Shown: positions 24,942 to 34,411, counted from the first letter of the stretch. The stretch: DNA of 64,000 nucleotides from SLHU01 sp009929975 (GCA_040776905.1 JAXGZQ010000002.1:496001-560000), one strand, 5' to 3'. Notes: generated from the letters alone by a model not told the origin. Numbers and translations are program-made.

Positions 24942-26762
24942 ATGCGCCCTGCACATGATATCCTGCAGATTCCCTTCTGCCTGGCCGATGGCGCGATGGG
25001 ATCCTGGTTCGCCCAGCAAAGCGGACTGAGTCCCGCTGACTGTGAAGCCGCCAATCTCAGTCAGCCTCAGCTCATCCGCCAGATTCATCAGGCTTATGTC
25101 TCCGCCGGTGCGCGTTTTCTGCGGACCAATACATTCGCAGCCGCATCACAGTATGACCCGAGTCAGCCCGACCGGCTGCGCGATATTGTCCGAAGCGGAT
25201 GGCAGATCGCGCTTGACTGCTCTGACGACCAGTCATTTGTCGCGGCCGACTTTGGTCCTGTATATGGTCTTGATACTAAAGAGACGCAACAGGCCTGGCA
25301 GATCGTGATTGATACCTTCATCGAATCCGGCGCTGAGTTGTTCATCTTTGAAACCTTCTCGGATCCTGACGAACTGCTGCCCTGGTCCCGCCTGATCCGC
25401 CACCGCTGTCCCCGATCCGTCATTATCGCGTCGTTCGCCCTCTCGCCGGATGGCGTGACACGCAAAGGGATTCCTCTGGCAAGCGTCGCGCTCCGGATGG
25501 AATCAGAACCATCCATTGACATCTGGGGATTTAACTGCGGAATCGGACCGACTCACATGCGGGACCTGATTCAGCAGCTGCCCGATGACGGCAAGCCGCT
25601 GACCCTGATGCCGAACAGCGGCTATCCCCGGTTGGAAAATCAACGTCTGGTCTATGGCTCAACACCGGCCTACTATGCCGAGACGGTCAGTGATCTGCGG
25701 CTGCCGCGGGTCAAACTGATCGGCGGCTGCTGCGGTACGACGCCCCGGCATATCGCCGCGTTATCCGATCGTCTGCGCCAGCCGGCTGCGTTCCGTCAGA
25801 ACAAGGCCCCGTCCCGGCCGGATGAACGACCGGCCGCGATTCTGCCTGCGACCGGTATCACATTGGCCGAAAAACTGGACCAGGCAGCCCGCCAGAACAG
25901 ACCTTTGCTTGTCTGTGAACTTGATCCACCCATGGACAGTGATATGACGCTCCTGATCCGTTCAGCGCGCCAACTGCGTGCCAGTGGAATTGATGCCGTC
26001 ACTGTGGCGGATTCACCACTGGCCCGGGTCAAGCTCGATCCGATCGTCGCCGCGGCGCGGCTGCAGCGGGAAACCGGTATCACAACCCTGCCCCACCTGA
26101 CCTGCCGTGATCGAAACGCCAACGCGCTGCGCAGCAGCCTGCTGGCCATGCACAGCGAAGGGATCCGCCAGGTGCTGGCGATCACCGGTGACGCGATTCC
26201 GGAATCCGATCATGGCTTTGTCCGTCCCGTCTTCAACCTGAACAGTCAGGGGCTGCTCGCCCTGATCAGTCAGATGAACCATGATATTTTCCCGTCATCA
26301 CCTTTACTTGCCGCTGCGGCCCTGGATCCGGGGGTCGCCAATCCTCAGGCAGAACTGCGGCGCCTGAATGCCAAGAAGGCTGCCGGTGCCACTCTGGTTT
26401 TGACCCAGCCGGTCTATGACAGCGCCCGGATCGAACTGATCCGTCAAGCGAGGCAGATCGGTCTGAAAGTCCTGATCGGCATCATGCCACTGGTCAGCTA
26501 CCGCAACGCGCTGTACCTGAGCCAGGAGATTCCCGGTATCCGGATCCCGGCTGAAGTCATTGCCCGATTTCATCCTGAACAGCCAAGAGAACAATCCATT
26601 CAGATCGGTATTGACCTATGCGTCAGCCTGATGGACGAATTGAAAGAAGCCGCGGATGGATTTTACCTGATCGCGCCCTTCAACCGGGCTGACATCATCA
26701 TTGATCTCTGCCGGCAGAGCCAGGGTCTGGCCTCAACGACACAGCCGCTGGCCGGCAATTAA
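24942..26762 (+). CDS. Homocysteine S-methyltransferase / methylenetetrahydrofolate reductase fusion
   Basis: Two-domain enzyme of one-carbon and methionine metabolism (606 aa). Residues 1-285 form a homocysteine-binding barrel with the zinc ligands in FNCGIGP and GGCCGTTPRH. Residues about 310-600 form a MetF-type reductase that makes 5-methyltetrahydrofolate (VCELDPPMDSD, ITGDAIPESDHG and VLTQPVYD). The layout is that of YitJ-like proteins. GGAGG lies nine bases before the ATG. It has its own promoter, and the pterin-binding gene follows 16 bases later, so the pair covers formation and use of methyl-tetrahydrofolate. The methyl donor for the first domain cannot be read from sequence. Confidence 0.9.
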   Translation: MRPAHDILQIPFCLADGAMGSWFAQQSGLSPADCEAANLSQPQLIRQIHQAYVSAGARFLRTNTFAAASQYDPSQPDRLRDIVRSGWQIALDCSDDQSFVAADFGPVYGLDTKETQQAWQIVIDTFIESGAELFIFETFSDPDELLPWSRLIRHRCPRSVIIASFALSPDGVTRKGIPLASVALRMESEPSIDIWGFNCGIGPTHMRDLIQQLPDDGKPLTLMPNSGYPRLENQRLVYGSTPAYYAETVSDLRLPRVKLIGGCCGTTPRHIAALSDRLRQPAAFRQNKAPSRPDERPAAILPATGITLAEKLDQAARQNRPLLVCELDPPMDSDMTLLIRSARQLRASGIDAVTVADSPLARVKLDPIVAAARLQRETGITTLPHLTCRDRNANALRSSLLAMHSEGIRQVLAITGDAIPESDHGFVRPVFNLNSQGLLALISQMNHDIFPSSPLLAAAALDPGVANPQAELRRLNAKKAAGATLVLTQPVYDSARIELIRQARQIGLKVLIGIMPLVSYRNALYLSQEIPGIRIPAEVIARFHPEQPREQSIQIGIDLCVSLMDELKEAADGFYLIAPFNRADIIIDLCRQSQGLASTTQPLAGN

Positions 26763-26778
26763 CAAAAGGAGCCCTGCG

Positions 26779-27603
26779 ATGATCTTGATTGCTGAGAATT
26801 TCAACAGTTCTGTTCCATCCGTCGCCCAGGCGATGGAACTTGACCAACAGGATGTTCTGGCCGCTCTGGCCCACCGTCTGTCGGACAGCGCAGCCGATTA
26901 CATCGATGTCAATGCCGGTATTTTTCTTGACCGCGAGTCAGAAAAACTGCAGGCGCTGATTCACACCATCCGCACCGTCTCGGATCAGCCGCTGGTGCTG
27001 GATTCCCCCAGCCCGGCAGTCCTGGATCAGGCAGCCGAGCTGATCAGCCACAAGTCGCTTCGCGGCCATGCCCCGGGTGATGGACTGCCGGATCTTCTTC
27101 TTAATTCGATCAGCCTGGAGGAAAACCGATACCAGTCTGTTTGTGAAATCGCGACCCGCCATCAAGCCGGTGTTATCGCTTTGCTGATGGACGATCAGGG
27201 TATTCCGGATGAACCGGAAGCCTCCCTGCAGATTGCCGACCGGCTGGTCAACCGGCTGCGCAGTGACGGATTTCCTGATCGTCATATCTTTCTTGATCCA
27301 CTGGTCCGGCCGGTGTCGACCTGGGATCAGGCCGGCCGCCAGGTCCTCCAGGTCATCCGAGAACTCAGCCGGCGATATCCGGAGATTCAGATCAGCATCG
27401 GACTGAGCAATGTCTCCTTCGGTTTGCCGGGCCGGCGCTGGCTCAACCAGGCACTTCTGGCCCAGGCTATGGCCAGCGGCCTGACCTGCGCGATTCTCAA
27501 TCCGCTGGATGAAGACCTGATGCAGCTGTATCAAGCCTGCCGGGTCATGCTCGGCCAGGATGAGTGGTGTATGGATTATCTGAATCGCTATCGGATGAAA
27601 TAA
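26779..27603 (+). CDS. Pterin-binding methyltetrahydrofolate methyltransferase domain protein
   Basis: A 274-aa TIM-barrel protein of the pterin-binding family (as in MetH module 2 and AcsE): an N-terminal ILIAENFNSSVPSV, YIDVNAG, the PLVLDSPSP strand, an FLDPLVRPVST motif and SIGLSNVSFGLPGR near the end. It would move the methyl group of methyltetrahydrofolate to a cobalamin protein. No cobalamin-binding domain is fused or adjacent, so the acceptor must be encoded elsewhere. AAAGGAG lies eight bases before the ATG. Co-transcribed with the preceding fusion gene. Confidence 0.88.
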   Translation: MILIAENFNSSVPSVAQAMELDQQDVLAALAHRLSDSAADYIDVNAGIFLDRESEKLQALIHTIRTVSDQPLVLDSPSPAVLDQAAELISHKSLRGHAPGDGLPDLLLNSISLEENRYQSVCEIATRHQAGVIALLMDDQGIPDEPEASLQIADRLVNRLRSDGFPDRHIFLDPLVRPVSTWDQAGRQVLQVIRELSRRYPEIQISIGLSNVSFGLPGRRWLNQALLAQAMASGLTCAILNPLDEDLMQLYQACRVMLGQDEWCMDYLNRYRMK

Positions 27604-27612
27604 TGGCCGTGG

Positions 27613-28923
27613 TCAGCCATCGGTATCACTGCCGGCATCATCCTCAACCAGACTGACATAGGGGAAATAGACATACCCCTGCCGGTCATCTTCGCTGACG
27701 ATTCGAACCCAGTCACCGTCAGGCGGTTCAAGCTGGCGCAGACGATCTCCACGGCTGAACGTGTACAGCAGGGGCGTATCCGTCGACGCGCCCTCCCGCA
27801 GATTCAGGCGATCGACCGCGACGGCGTACCAGATCGCCTCCGCAGGTTCAGTCGCAATTGGTGTGGGACTGAGTGTCGGCCGGGGTGTCGGTGTGGCTGC
27901 CAGCTCACTGCTGCTCTCCTGCGGCTCAGTTTCTTTTGTGTCCCCACCACCGCCGATCAGAATGATCGCGATCACAACCACCGCAGCCAGCAGTGGCAGT
28001 CCCAGTAAAATCCAGCGCGGCAGTTCTCTGATTGATAGCCAGGCTGACCGTTTCCGGGCCGGTAGCGCAGCCGCGGCGGGGTTCGGGTCCGGCCTGCGGA
28101 CCATTGATTCACTGATGGATTCATCCGGATGCTCAGGCTCGTGCTTCCTGGCCGCCTTCATCTTCTGATTGGCACGCCAGCGCTCCGTCAGCTTCTGGAT
28201 CATCGGCCGGTCATCCGCCAGCGGCTGGTCTTCCTGCAGGGTCAGAATCTGCCAGGCCATCCAGGTATGATCACCGGTCATCCCGCGCAGGCGCGCATCG
28301 CTGAACAGGGTGCTCATTTTGGCTGGAAGCTGACGCAGACCGGCTAATGACGACACAATCTCTTCCGCTGAATACAGATCAAAAAGCTGCGGCGGCAACA
28401 TGAGGAACTGGTCATTTTCTTTCAGATTGACAACATGATAGGTCAGATCAGCACCCGGTAAATCGGTTGAACGACTGTCTGACGCCGCGACACTGCGAAT
28501 CCGGCTCAACTCGTTTTGCCGCAGGATATAGAGACGCTTATCCGCCGGCAGCCAGGCGCGCATTCTGTGATCGTCGAGGCAGATCAGCCAGGCAGGCTGA
28601 AGCTGATATTGCTGCAGCATCGTCGCCAGTGCGGCACACCCTTGTCTTGGCAGTTCCTGGTTGACCGACTGCCAGGCATCGAGCAGTTTTTGATGACTGC
28701 TTCGCGGCTGCGGAAACGCCAGGCCGGATTCCGTGACGATTTCCTTCGGACCGGAAAAGGTGTCAAGGAAAGCGGCCACAATCTGCATGGGTCGGTTGCT
28801 CGTCTGAACGTGTACCGGCTGACGGACCGATGCCAGGAGGCCCAGCCGCGTCTGATTCGCCAGACAAGCAAGGTGCCGGGTATCATAGTCGCTGAGGCTG
28901 AGTGTCAGAGTCGTTCGGATCAA
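27613..28923 (-). CDS. Membrane protein with PP2C-like N-terminal part and C-terminal SH3 domain
   Basis: A 436-aa protein of uncertain function. The N-terminal 215 residues have features of a degenerate PP2C phosphatase (the NDQFLMLPPQLFDLYSAEEI stretch resembles the DGL region, but the metal aspartates are not evident). A charged linker (about 230-300) is followed by one membrane helix (about 303-326), a Thr/Pro-rich spacer (TPTPRPTLSPTP) and a bacterial SH3 domain (about 366-425, LNLREGASTDTPLLYTF). The orientation implied is phosphatase-like part inside, SH3 outside. The TTG start has AGGAGA upstream. It is divergent from moxR across 194 bases. The PP2C call is tentative; the SH3 call is firm. 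Confidence 0.65.
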   Translation of the reverse strand: MIRTTLTLSLSDYDTRHLACLANQTRLGLLASVRQPVHVQTSNRPMQIVAAFLDTFSGPKEIVTESGLAFPQPRSSHQKLLDAWQSVNQELPRQGCAALATMLQQYQLQPAWLICLDDHRMRAWLPADKRLYILRQNELSRIRSVAASDSRSTDLPGADLTYHVVNLKENDQFLMLPPQLFDLYSAEEIVSSLAGLRQLPAKMSTLFSDARLRGMTGDHTWMAWQILTLQEDQPLADDRPMIQKLTERWRANQKMKAARKHEPEHPDESISESMVRRPDPNPAAAALPARKRSAWLSIRELPRWILLGLPLLAAVVVIAIILIGGGGDTKETEPQESSSELAATPTPRPTLSPTPIATEPAEAIWYAVAVDRLNLREGASTDTPLLYTFSRGDRLRQLEPPDGDWVRIVSEDDRQGYVYFPYVSLVEDDAGSDTDG

Positions 28924-28956
28924 AGCCAGTCTCCTATCATTTGATGATGAATCATT

Positions 28957-28986
28957 TTGAATGTCTTATTTATTGTACATCATAAT
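28957..28986 (+). promoter_or_regulatory. Possible promoter in the moxR upstream region
   Basis: TTGAAT (28957-28962), an 18-base spacer and CATAAT (28981-28986). It would give a 130-base leader. The rest of the 28924-29117 intergenic stretch is AT-rich with T-runs; I see no RNA structure or small gene in it. Confidence 0.4.
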
Positions 28987-29117
28987 GCTTGGATTCGCCC
29001 ATGTTCCAGCCGCTATTTTCCGTCATTACGCTGAATTTATGTGATTTTTTCATAATTCTGTTAAAATGGTGTAACAAACAACGATGGAACCACTGCCTTT
29101 CGGCCAGGAGGTATGAC

Positions 29118-30056
29118 ATGGAGACCCGGTTGCTGCTGGAAAAAATCCGTGAGAATATTGCCAGGGTACTCGTCGGGCATCAGGACGCAATTGATCTATT
29201 GCTGATTGCCCTGCTCAGTCAGGGACATGTACTGATCGAAGATGTGCCGGGGGTCGGCAAGACAACGCTGGCCCAGGCTTTCGCCCGTTCCCTGGATCTC
29301 AGTTTCCGGCGGATCCAGTTCACACCCGATGTACTGCCCTCCGATATCACCGGTTATCATTTATATGACCTCAAGGAAAACCGCATGACCTTTCAGGAAG
29401 GTGCTCTGATGAGCCAGATCATCCTGGCGGATGAAATCAACCGCAGCAGCCCGAAAACCCAGTCCAGCCTGCTCGAAGTCATGGAAGAAAACCAGGTGAC
29501 GGTCGACGGTGTCACACGCCGTGTGCCCCAGCCATTCATGGTTCTGGCGACACAGAACCCGATTGAATACGCAGGAACCTTTCCACTGCCTGAAGCCCAG
29601 CTGGATCGTTTTCTGCTGCGTATCAGCATCGGTTATCCGACCCATCCTGAAGAAATCGCCATTTTACAGAAACATGTCTCACCGCTGCCCGTGACTGAAC
29701 TGCAGCCGGTCGCTGACCAGTCCGCGGTCGAAGCCTTGCAGCAGACGGTACGTGAGATCACGATCAGCCTGCCCGTGATGGAATATATTACCCGCATCAG
29801 CGAAAAAACAAGGCAGCATGAATCCATCGCCCTGGGCATCAGCCCGCGTGGCAGCATCGCGCTGATGCGTGCCGCCAGAGCCAGGGCCCGCCTGCTAAAC
29901 CGGGACTTTGTTCTGCCCGATGACATTCAGGCGCTGGCCATGCCGGTGCTGCTGCACCGGATCGTCCTGCGGCCGGAAGCCGCGCTGAACGCGGGATCCG
30001 CCAGACAGGTCCTTGATCAGCTGATTCACAGTGTTGCCGTACCGGCTGTCCGATGA
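29118..30056 (+). CDS. MoxR family AAA+ ATPase
   Basis: AAA+ chaperone-like ATPase, 312 aa, of the MoxR family that works with von Willebrand-type or DUF58 partners. It has Walker A EDVPGVGKTTLA, Walker B ILADEINRSSPKTQ, sensor ATQNPIEYAGTFPLPEAQLDRF and a C-terminal helical lid with SPRGSIALMRAARA. AGGAGG lies six bases upstream of the ATG at 29118. It overlaps the DUF58 gene by four bases. The MoxR-DUF58-transglutaminase trio is a very common operon whose substrate is not established. Confidence 0.93.
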   Translation: METRLLLEKIRENIARVLVGHQDAIDLLLIALLSQGHVLIEDVPGVGKTTLAQAFARSLDLSFRRIQFTPDVLPSDITGYHLYDLKENRMTFQEGALMSQIILADEINRSSPKTQSSLLEVMEENQVTVDGVTRRVPQPFMVLATQNPIEYAGTFPLPEAQLDRFLLRISIGYPTHPEEIAILQKHVSPLPVTELQPVADQSAVEALQQTVREITISLPVMEYITRISEKTRQHESIALGISPRGSIALMRAARARARLLNRDFVLPDDIQALAMPVLLHRIVLRPEAALNAGSARQVLDQLIHSVAVPAVR

Positions 30057-31258
30057 AACGCTGGCGTGCCGTCTATTACTCCCTGGCCGGATTCTGGCTT
30101 TTGGCGGCATTGACCAGCGGCCAGAGAATTTTCTTTCTGTTGTTTGCGATCCAGTTTATTCTCGCGCTGTTCGCGCTGCTGATGAACCTCTGGGCCGCGC
30201 TGTCATTCACCTATCTTCAGGAACTCAGTCAGGAAAAGTCGCTGCATGGACAGCCGATCCGACTGCGTCTGGACATTCACAATGAACAGATCCTGCCCTA
30301 TCCAATGATGAAAATCCGACTGGCGACACCTGTCTGGCAGGAACAGCGTGAGTTGAATTTCAATCTGCCGGCCCGCAGCCATCTGTCATTTGATCTGACA
30401 ATGCAATGTCCTTATCGCGGTCAGTATGATATCGGCATGACGGTGATTGATTTTGTTGATATTTTCGGACTGATACGGCTGCCTTTTGATATGCGCCTGC
30501 TGCCCTATTACCGGATGAAGCAGCTGCTGGTCTATCCCCGACTCGAGGAAATCGAAGCACTGCCGCTGCCGACACGCACCAGCCAGGCGTTCGCCCGGCA
30601 CCGGTTTGCCACCGAGGATCAGAATGAACCGTTCTCGACACTGCGCCGGTATCAGGCAGGAGATACCAGAAAACGAATTCACTGGCCGGTGACCGTTCGT
30701 CTACAGACGCTGATGACCCGTCAATTTGAAGAAGCCGCGGAACCACAGATCCTGCTGATTCTTGACCTCAGTCCATCTGATTGGCCTGGCGAAGCCGCGC
30801 TGCAGGCAGCTGACGCGCTGTGCGAAAGTGCTGCCGGTCTGATGCATTACCTGCTTCGACAGAATTACCTGCTCAATCTGACCGCGATCGGAGCACAGAC
30901 TGAACAACGCCAGCTGAGCCGGCTCGCAGAATTCCAGGCCCAATACAACTGGCTGGCCATGACCGAATTCAGCGGCAGCGGCCAGCAGTTCATCCGATCA
31001 CTGGCCCTGATCCTGGAACAAAGCCGAAGTGCTCAGGCCATTCTGGTTGTCACGACACATGCCGACCGTGAGATCGCGGATCTGCTCCTGCGCCAGCACC
31101 GTGCCGGACGGCCGGTGTTCGCTCTGTTCGCCGGACCGATTCAGTCGAGCGCTGATGAGGAACGTTTGCAGCATCAGCTGCAGCAGGCCGGACTCATCAC
31201 CTGGCGTATGCATTATGGCGATACCCTGAGCCGCCAGCTGACAGGGCCACTGAGATGA
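30053..31258 (+). CDS. DUF58 domain protein (MoxR partner)
   Basis: A 401-aa protein with two N-terminal membrane helices (residues about 8-27 and 30-48), an extracytoplasmic-like beta segment and a DUF58 domain with the hallmark YQAGDTRKRIHWPVTVR followed by a von Willebrand-A-like fold (LLILDLSPSDWPG). It overlaps moxR and the transglutaminase gene by four bases each, so the three are made together. Function inferred only from the operon: assembly or envelope work with MoxR. Confidence 0.88.
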   Translation: MKRWRAVYYSLAGFWLLAALTSGQRIFFLLFAIQFILALFALLMNLWAALSFTYLQELSQEKSLHGQPIRLRLDIHNEQILPYPMMKIRLATPVWQEQRELNFNLPARSHLSFDLTMQCPYRGQYDIGMTVIDFVDIFGLIRLPFDMRLLPYYRMKQLLVYPRLEEIEALPLPTRTSQAFARHRFATEDQNEPFSTLRRYQAGDTRKRIHWPVTVRLQTLMTRQFEEAAEPQILLILDLSPSDWPGEAALQAADALCESAAGLMHYLLRQNYLLNLTAIGAQTEQRQLSRLAEFQAQYNWLAMTEFSGSGQQFIRSLALILEQSRSAQAILVVTTHADREIADLLLRQHRAGRPVFALFAGPIQSSADEERLQHQLQQAGLITWRMHYGDTLSRQLTGPLR

Positions 31259-33546
31259 AAGTGAGATTATCTGAAGCAACCGCCAATTTACTGATTGACG
31301 CCCTTGTCGCCACACTGTTCACGGTCAGTTTCACCGCGGCCGGGCTGATTTTCAGCGGTCTGGACGCACCGCTGGTCCAGCTGCTCCTCATCAGCGGCGG
31401 CTGGATGGTATTGATCAGTCTGCTCAGCCGGCGCTGGTGGCTGGCACCATTGACCATTCTATCCCTGCTGGCAGCCATCTTGATCATCATCTGGCGCCTC
31501 GATGTCTGGACCGAAGTCAGACAGACAGCAGATACGTTCTACCAGGCTTCAATTCTCTACCTGCAAAGCGGTGATGGCATGGACTGCTGGCTCCCGCTGC
31601 TTCACGCGATGATTCTGCTGCCCACCTGCGTTCTGATCTTCCTGATTGTCCGGATGGTCAGTCATTTATTTGTCTTTCTCAGTCTAACGGCGATCATCTA
31701 TCTGCCATTGCTGATAATTCACTCCGGTGCCTGGCCGCCGCTGCTGATCGCGCTGGCCGCCCTGCTGATCATGATGCCGCGTCATTTCAGCCTGATGATC
31801 GAACGTGAACGTCCGAAAGATACCCGACTGCCACGCGCACCAATGCAATTGCTGGCCATCCCGGTGGTGATCATCAGTCTGCTGCTGGCGCAGGCGATCG
31901 TCCCGGAAGATACAATGAAATGGCGCTGGCACCCCCTGGCCGACCGTTATCGTGATTTGGAAGACTTGTGGCGCGGGGCGACGGGTTATCAGCGTTATCA
32001 GCCAATTTTCGGACTTGACCGCTACGGCTACCCTGATGCGGGCCGGACGCTCGGCGGCCCGGTTGAACTTGGCGATCAGCTGGTGCTTCGGGTCAGGACC
32101 GAGACACCGGTTCTTCTGCGCGGCAACAGCCACAGCCTCTATACCGGTACCAGCTGGCAATCACCGCCTTTAAGGGGATACCGTTTCAACAGTCCTGCCT
32201 GGCGGTCGCTCAGGCGGCAGGCCTGGACCAGTCTGGTGCCGTCTGACCGTCAGGCCGGTCCGATGCGGCAGACTTATGGCCAGTCCCTTCAGATGGAAAT
32301 TGAACTGGGTCAGTCCATGTCTCATCTGTTCAGTGCCGGACGGGTCCAGAGCGTGCAGACGGAGAATCCGCTTGACAACCCAGCTTATTTCAAACCATCC
32401 GGTGATCTATATACCTACGAACGTCTGCCGCGGTTCTCCGGGTATGTCGTTGAAGCGGTTTATTATGATCGAAATCAGAGTGGCTTCAGCGAAGCGATGC
32501 GCCAGCTGGCCGCTTCAGACGCGCCGGAACAGGATCGATATCTTTCCGAGATCAGAGAAAACTACCTGCAGCTTCCGGAAACATTGCCGCTGACGGTCAC
32601 AGACCAGGCCATGCAAATTGCCGGCGATGCCGGTCATGACTATGAAAAAGCCGTCGCTCTTGAATCATATTTCAAAGAAAATGGCCGTTATCAGCTTGAT
32701 CCGGCACCGGTTCCTGAAGGACAGGATTTTGTTGAGCATGTTCTGGAAACACAGACCGGCTATTGTGTTTATTTCGCGACAGCGATGACTGTCATGGCAC
32801 GGACTTTGGGTATACCGTCCCGCTATGTCGAAGGGTTTTATCTGGAACGACCGGCAGACAGTTCATTCTATGAAGCCCGCGGCTATACGGCACATGCCTG
32901 GGCTGAGCTTTATTTCGCCGGCTTCGGCTGGCTGCCGTTTGACGCGACACCGGCCGCTGAGATTCCTGATATTCCGGATGATCCGATCGATCAGCCGGTA
33001 ACGCCGACACCCGTCATCAGTCCGCCACTGCCTGATATCACACCGCCGGGTGCTGATGGGACCGGTGACCGGATCGTAGGTCGACGATTGCTCCTGATCC
33101 TCATTTTGCTGATCGCGGTTCCCCTGCTGCTTCGTTTTCTGATCAGCCTGGCCTATCGCCACCATCGAACCCGTTTCTTACCGGAAAATGTCCATTTACG
33201 CTGGCCGGATCCGCGCAAACGGCTGGAATTCTATTACCGTGATCTTCTCCATCAGCTGAGCTGCTTGAAACTTGAGCCCGAGAACGATGAGACCATGCGC
33301 CGGTTTGCCGCCAGGGCGGACCTGTTCATCCGACTGCCCGATGTCCATCTGTCGGTCGTACTGGAGACAGTCGGCCGCTGGCGATATGGCGGGATTGTTC
33401 CGGATGAAGCGGCCATCGCCCAGCTTGCTGTGCTGCATGACCATCTGGAGCGTCGGATTCGACAGAGCCTCTCCGCTCCATCGTATTTCTTCCGCCGCGT
33501 TCTGCGCAGACCCCGTCCGGCCGATCTTCAGCCGCGAATGAAATGA
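31255..33546 (+). CDS. Membrane transglutaminase-like protein
   Basis: A 763-aa membrane protein: about six N-terminal helices (residues 15-215), an extracytoplasmic domain, a transglutaminase core with a complete Cys-His-Asp triad (C504 in TGYCVYFATAM, H547 in AHAWAELYF, D563 in FDATP), a Pro-rich linker with repeated PxP units, one further helix (about 610-635) and a cytoplasmic DUF4129-like tail (HLRWPDPRKRLEFYYRDLL). The triad suggests an active thiol enzyme, protease or cross-linker, outside the membrane. Last gene of the moxR operon; its end overlaps the convergent reductase gene by 19 bases. Confidence 0.9.
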   Translation: MKVRLSEATANLLIDALVATLFTVSFTAAGLIFSGLDAPLVQLLLISGGWMVLISLLSRRWWLAPLTILSLLAAILIIIWRLDVWTEVRQTADTFYQASILYLQSGDGMDCWLPLLHAMILLPTCVLIFLIVRMVSHLFVFLSLTAIIYLPLLIIHSGAWPPLLIALAALLIMMPRHFSLMIERERPKDTRLPRAPMQLLAIPVVIISLLLAQAIVPEDTMKWRWHPLADRYRDLEDLWRGATGYQRYQPIFGLDRYGYPDAGRTLGGPVELGDQLVLRVRTETPVLLRGNSHSLYTGTSWQSPPLRGYRFNSPAWRSLRRQAWTSLVPSDRQAGPMRQTYGQSLQMEIELGQSMSHLFSAGRVQSVQTENPLDNPAYFKPSGDLYTYERLPRFSGYVVEAVYYDRNQSGFSEAMRQLAASDAPEQDRYLSEIRENYLQLPETLPLTVTDQAMQIAGDAGHDYEKAVALESYFKENGRYQLDPAPVPEGQDFVEHVLETQTGYCVYFATAMTVMARTLGIPSRYVEGFYLERPADSSFYEARGYTAHAWAELYFAGFGWLPFDATPAAEIPDIPDDPIDQPVTPTPVISPPLPDITPPGADGTGDRIVGRRLLLILILLIAVPLLLRFLISLAYRHHRTRFLPENVHLRWPDPRKRLEFYYRDLLHQLSCLKLEPENDETMRRFAARADLFIRLPDVHLSVVLETVGRWRYGGIVPDEAAIAQLAVLHDHLERRIRQSLSAPSYFFRRVLRRPRPADLQPRMK

Positions 33547-34154
33547 GTCGCGACACGCGGTTCATCTGGCTGCGGATCAAGACCCCGGGCATGGCCGGCT
33601 GCGATCGACTCGAGCAGAAAGGCCATATTGCGTCCAAGCGTCCGCAGGATCTGCATTCCCTCTTCATCCTGCCGCATCTGCTCAGGTGTAAATCCATGCG
33701 TCGCGTTCCAGTACTGGGACGATACGACCGGCATATTGGATATGGTGAAATATTTGTTCAGACGGTCAAAAGCCGCACTGGCGCCGCCACGCCGGCAATT
33801 GACGATGGCCGCGGCCGGCTTCTGAGCATAATGCTGTGATTTGTGATAGAACAGGCGGTCAAGAAACGCGCAGAGCGCTCCATTGGGACCGGCATAATAA
33901 ACCGGCGATCCGACCACCAGGCCATCCGCCGCTTTGAGCAGGTCAACACACTGATTCAGCTTGTCTTCATTGAAAACACAGTAGCCTGTTTTGATACAGG
34001 CCCCGCAGTCGATACAGCCGTGTGTCGCGCCTGAACCGATATGAAAGATTTCCGTCTCAATCCCCCTAGCATTAAGCTGAGATGCCACCTCACACAGGCC
34101 GGTATAGGTACAGCCGTCTTTATGCGGACTGCCGTTGATCATCAATACCTTCAT
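33528..34154 (-). CDS. NAD(P)H-dependent FMN reductase / flavodoxin-fold protein
   Basis: A 208-aa flavodoxin-fold protein: MKVLMINGSPHKDGCTYTGL (phosphate-binding loop), a cysteine-rich segment GCIDCGACIKTGYC near residue 50 seen in many anaerobe flavoproteins, and the flavin-contacting GSPVYYAGPNGALCAFLDR. It probably reduces FMN or a quinone-type or metal substrate with NAD(P)H; the true substrate is unknown. The ATG at 34154 follows GAGGAGG. Its 3' end overlaps the transglutaminase gene on the other strand. Confidence 0.85.
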   Translation of the reverse strand: MKVLMINGSPHKDGCTYTGLCEVASQLNARGIETEIFHIGSGATHGCIDCGACIKTGYCVFNEDKLNQCVDLLKAADGLVVGSPVYYAGPNGALCAFLDRLFYHKSQHYAQKPAAAIVNCRRGGASAAFDRLNKYFTISNMPVVSSQYWNATHGFTPEQMRQDEEGMQILRTLGRNMAFLLESIAAGHARGLDPQPDEPRVATHFIRG

Positions 34155-34218
34155 CTTGACCTCCTCTTGCCAGCGATCTTCAGCCGGCAAATTTCATTAT
34201 ACACATAATCCAGAAATG

Positions 34219-34254
34219 AAAAAACCCTAGAACCGCTGAGGCTCTAGGGTTTTT
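34219..34254 (-). terminator. Terminator of the tRNA-His/Gln/Lys unit
   Basis: AAAACCCTAGA (34221-34231) pairs with TCTAGGGTTTT (34243-34253) around an 11-base loop; on the reverse strand a TTTTTT run follows. It lies three bases after the tRNA-Lys CCA. Confidence 0.88.
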
Positions 34255-34257
34255 CCT

Positions 34258-34333
34258 TGGTGATCCACCGGAGGCTCGAACTCCGGACCCCCTGATTAAA
34301 AGTCAGGTGCTCTACCAACTGAGCTAGTGGATC
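34258..34333 (-). tRNA. tRNA-Lys (anticodon TTT)
   Basis: Reverse-strand cloverleaf beginning GATCCAC and closing GTGGATC-A-CCA; anticodon stem CCTGA/TCAGG with TTT in the loop; T-arm GAGTTCGAGCCTC. Last of the three-tRNA unit. Confidence 0.96.
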
Positions 34334-34336
34334 GTG

Positions 34337-34411
34337 TGGCTGGGGTGGCAGGATTTGAACCTACGCATGCGGGAGTCAAAGTCCCGTGCCTTACCGCTTG
34401 GCGACACCCCA
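34337..34411 (-). tRNA. tRNA-Gln (anticodon TTG)
   Basis: Reverse-strand cloverleaf beginning TGGGGTG and closing CACCCCA-G-CCA; anticodon arm CGGGACTTTGACTCCCG with TTG; the U1-A72 pair is typical of tRNA-Gln. Three bases separate it from tRNA-Lys. Confidence 0.96.
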
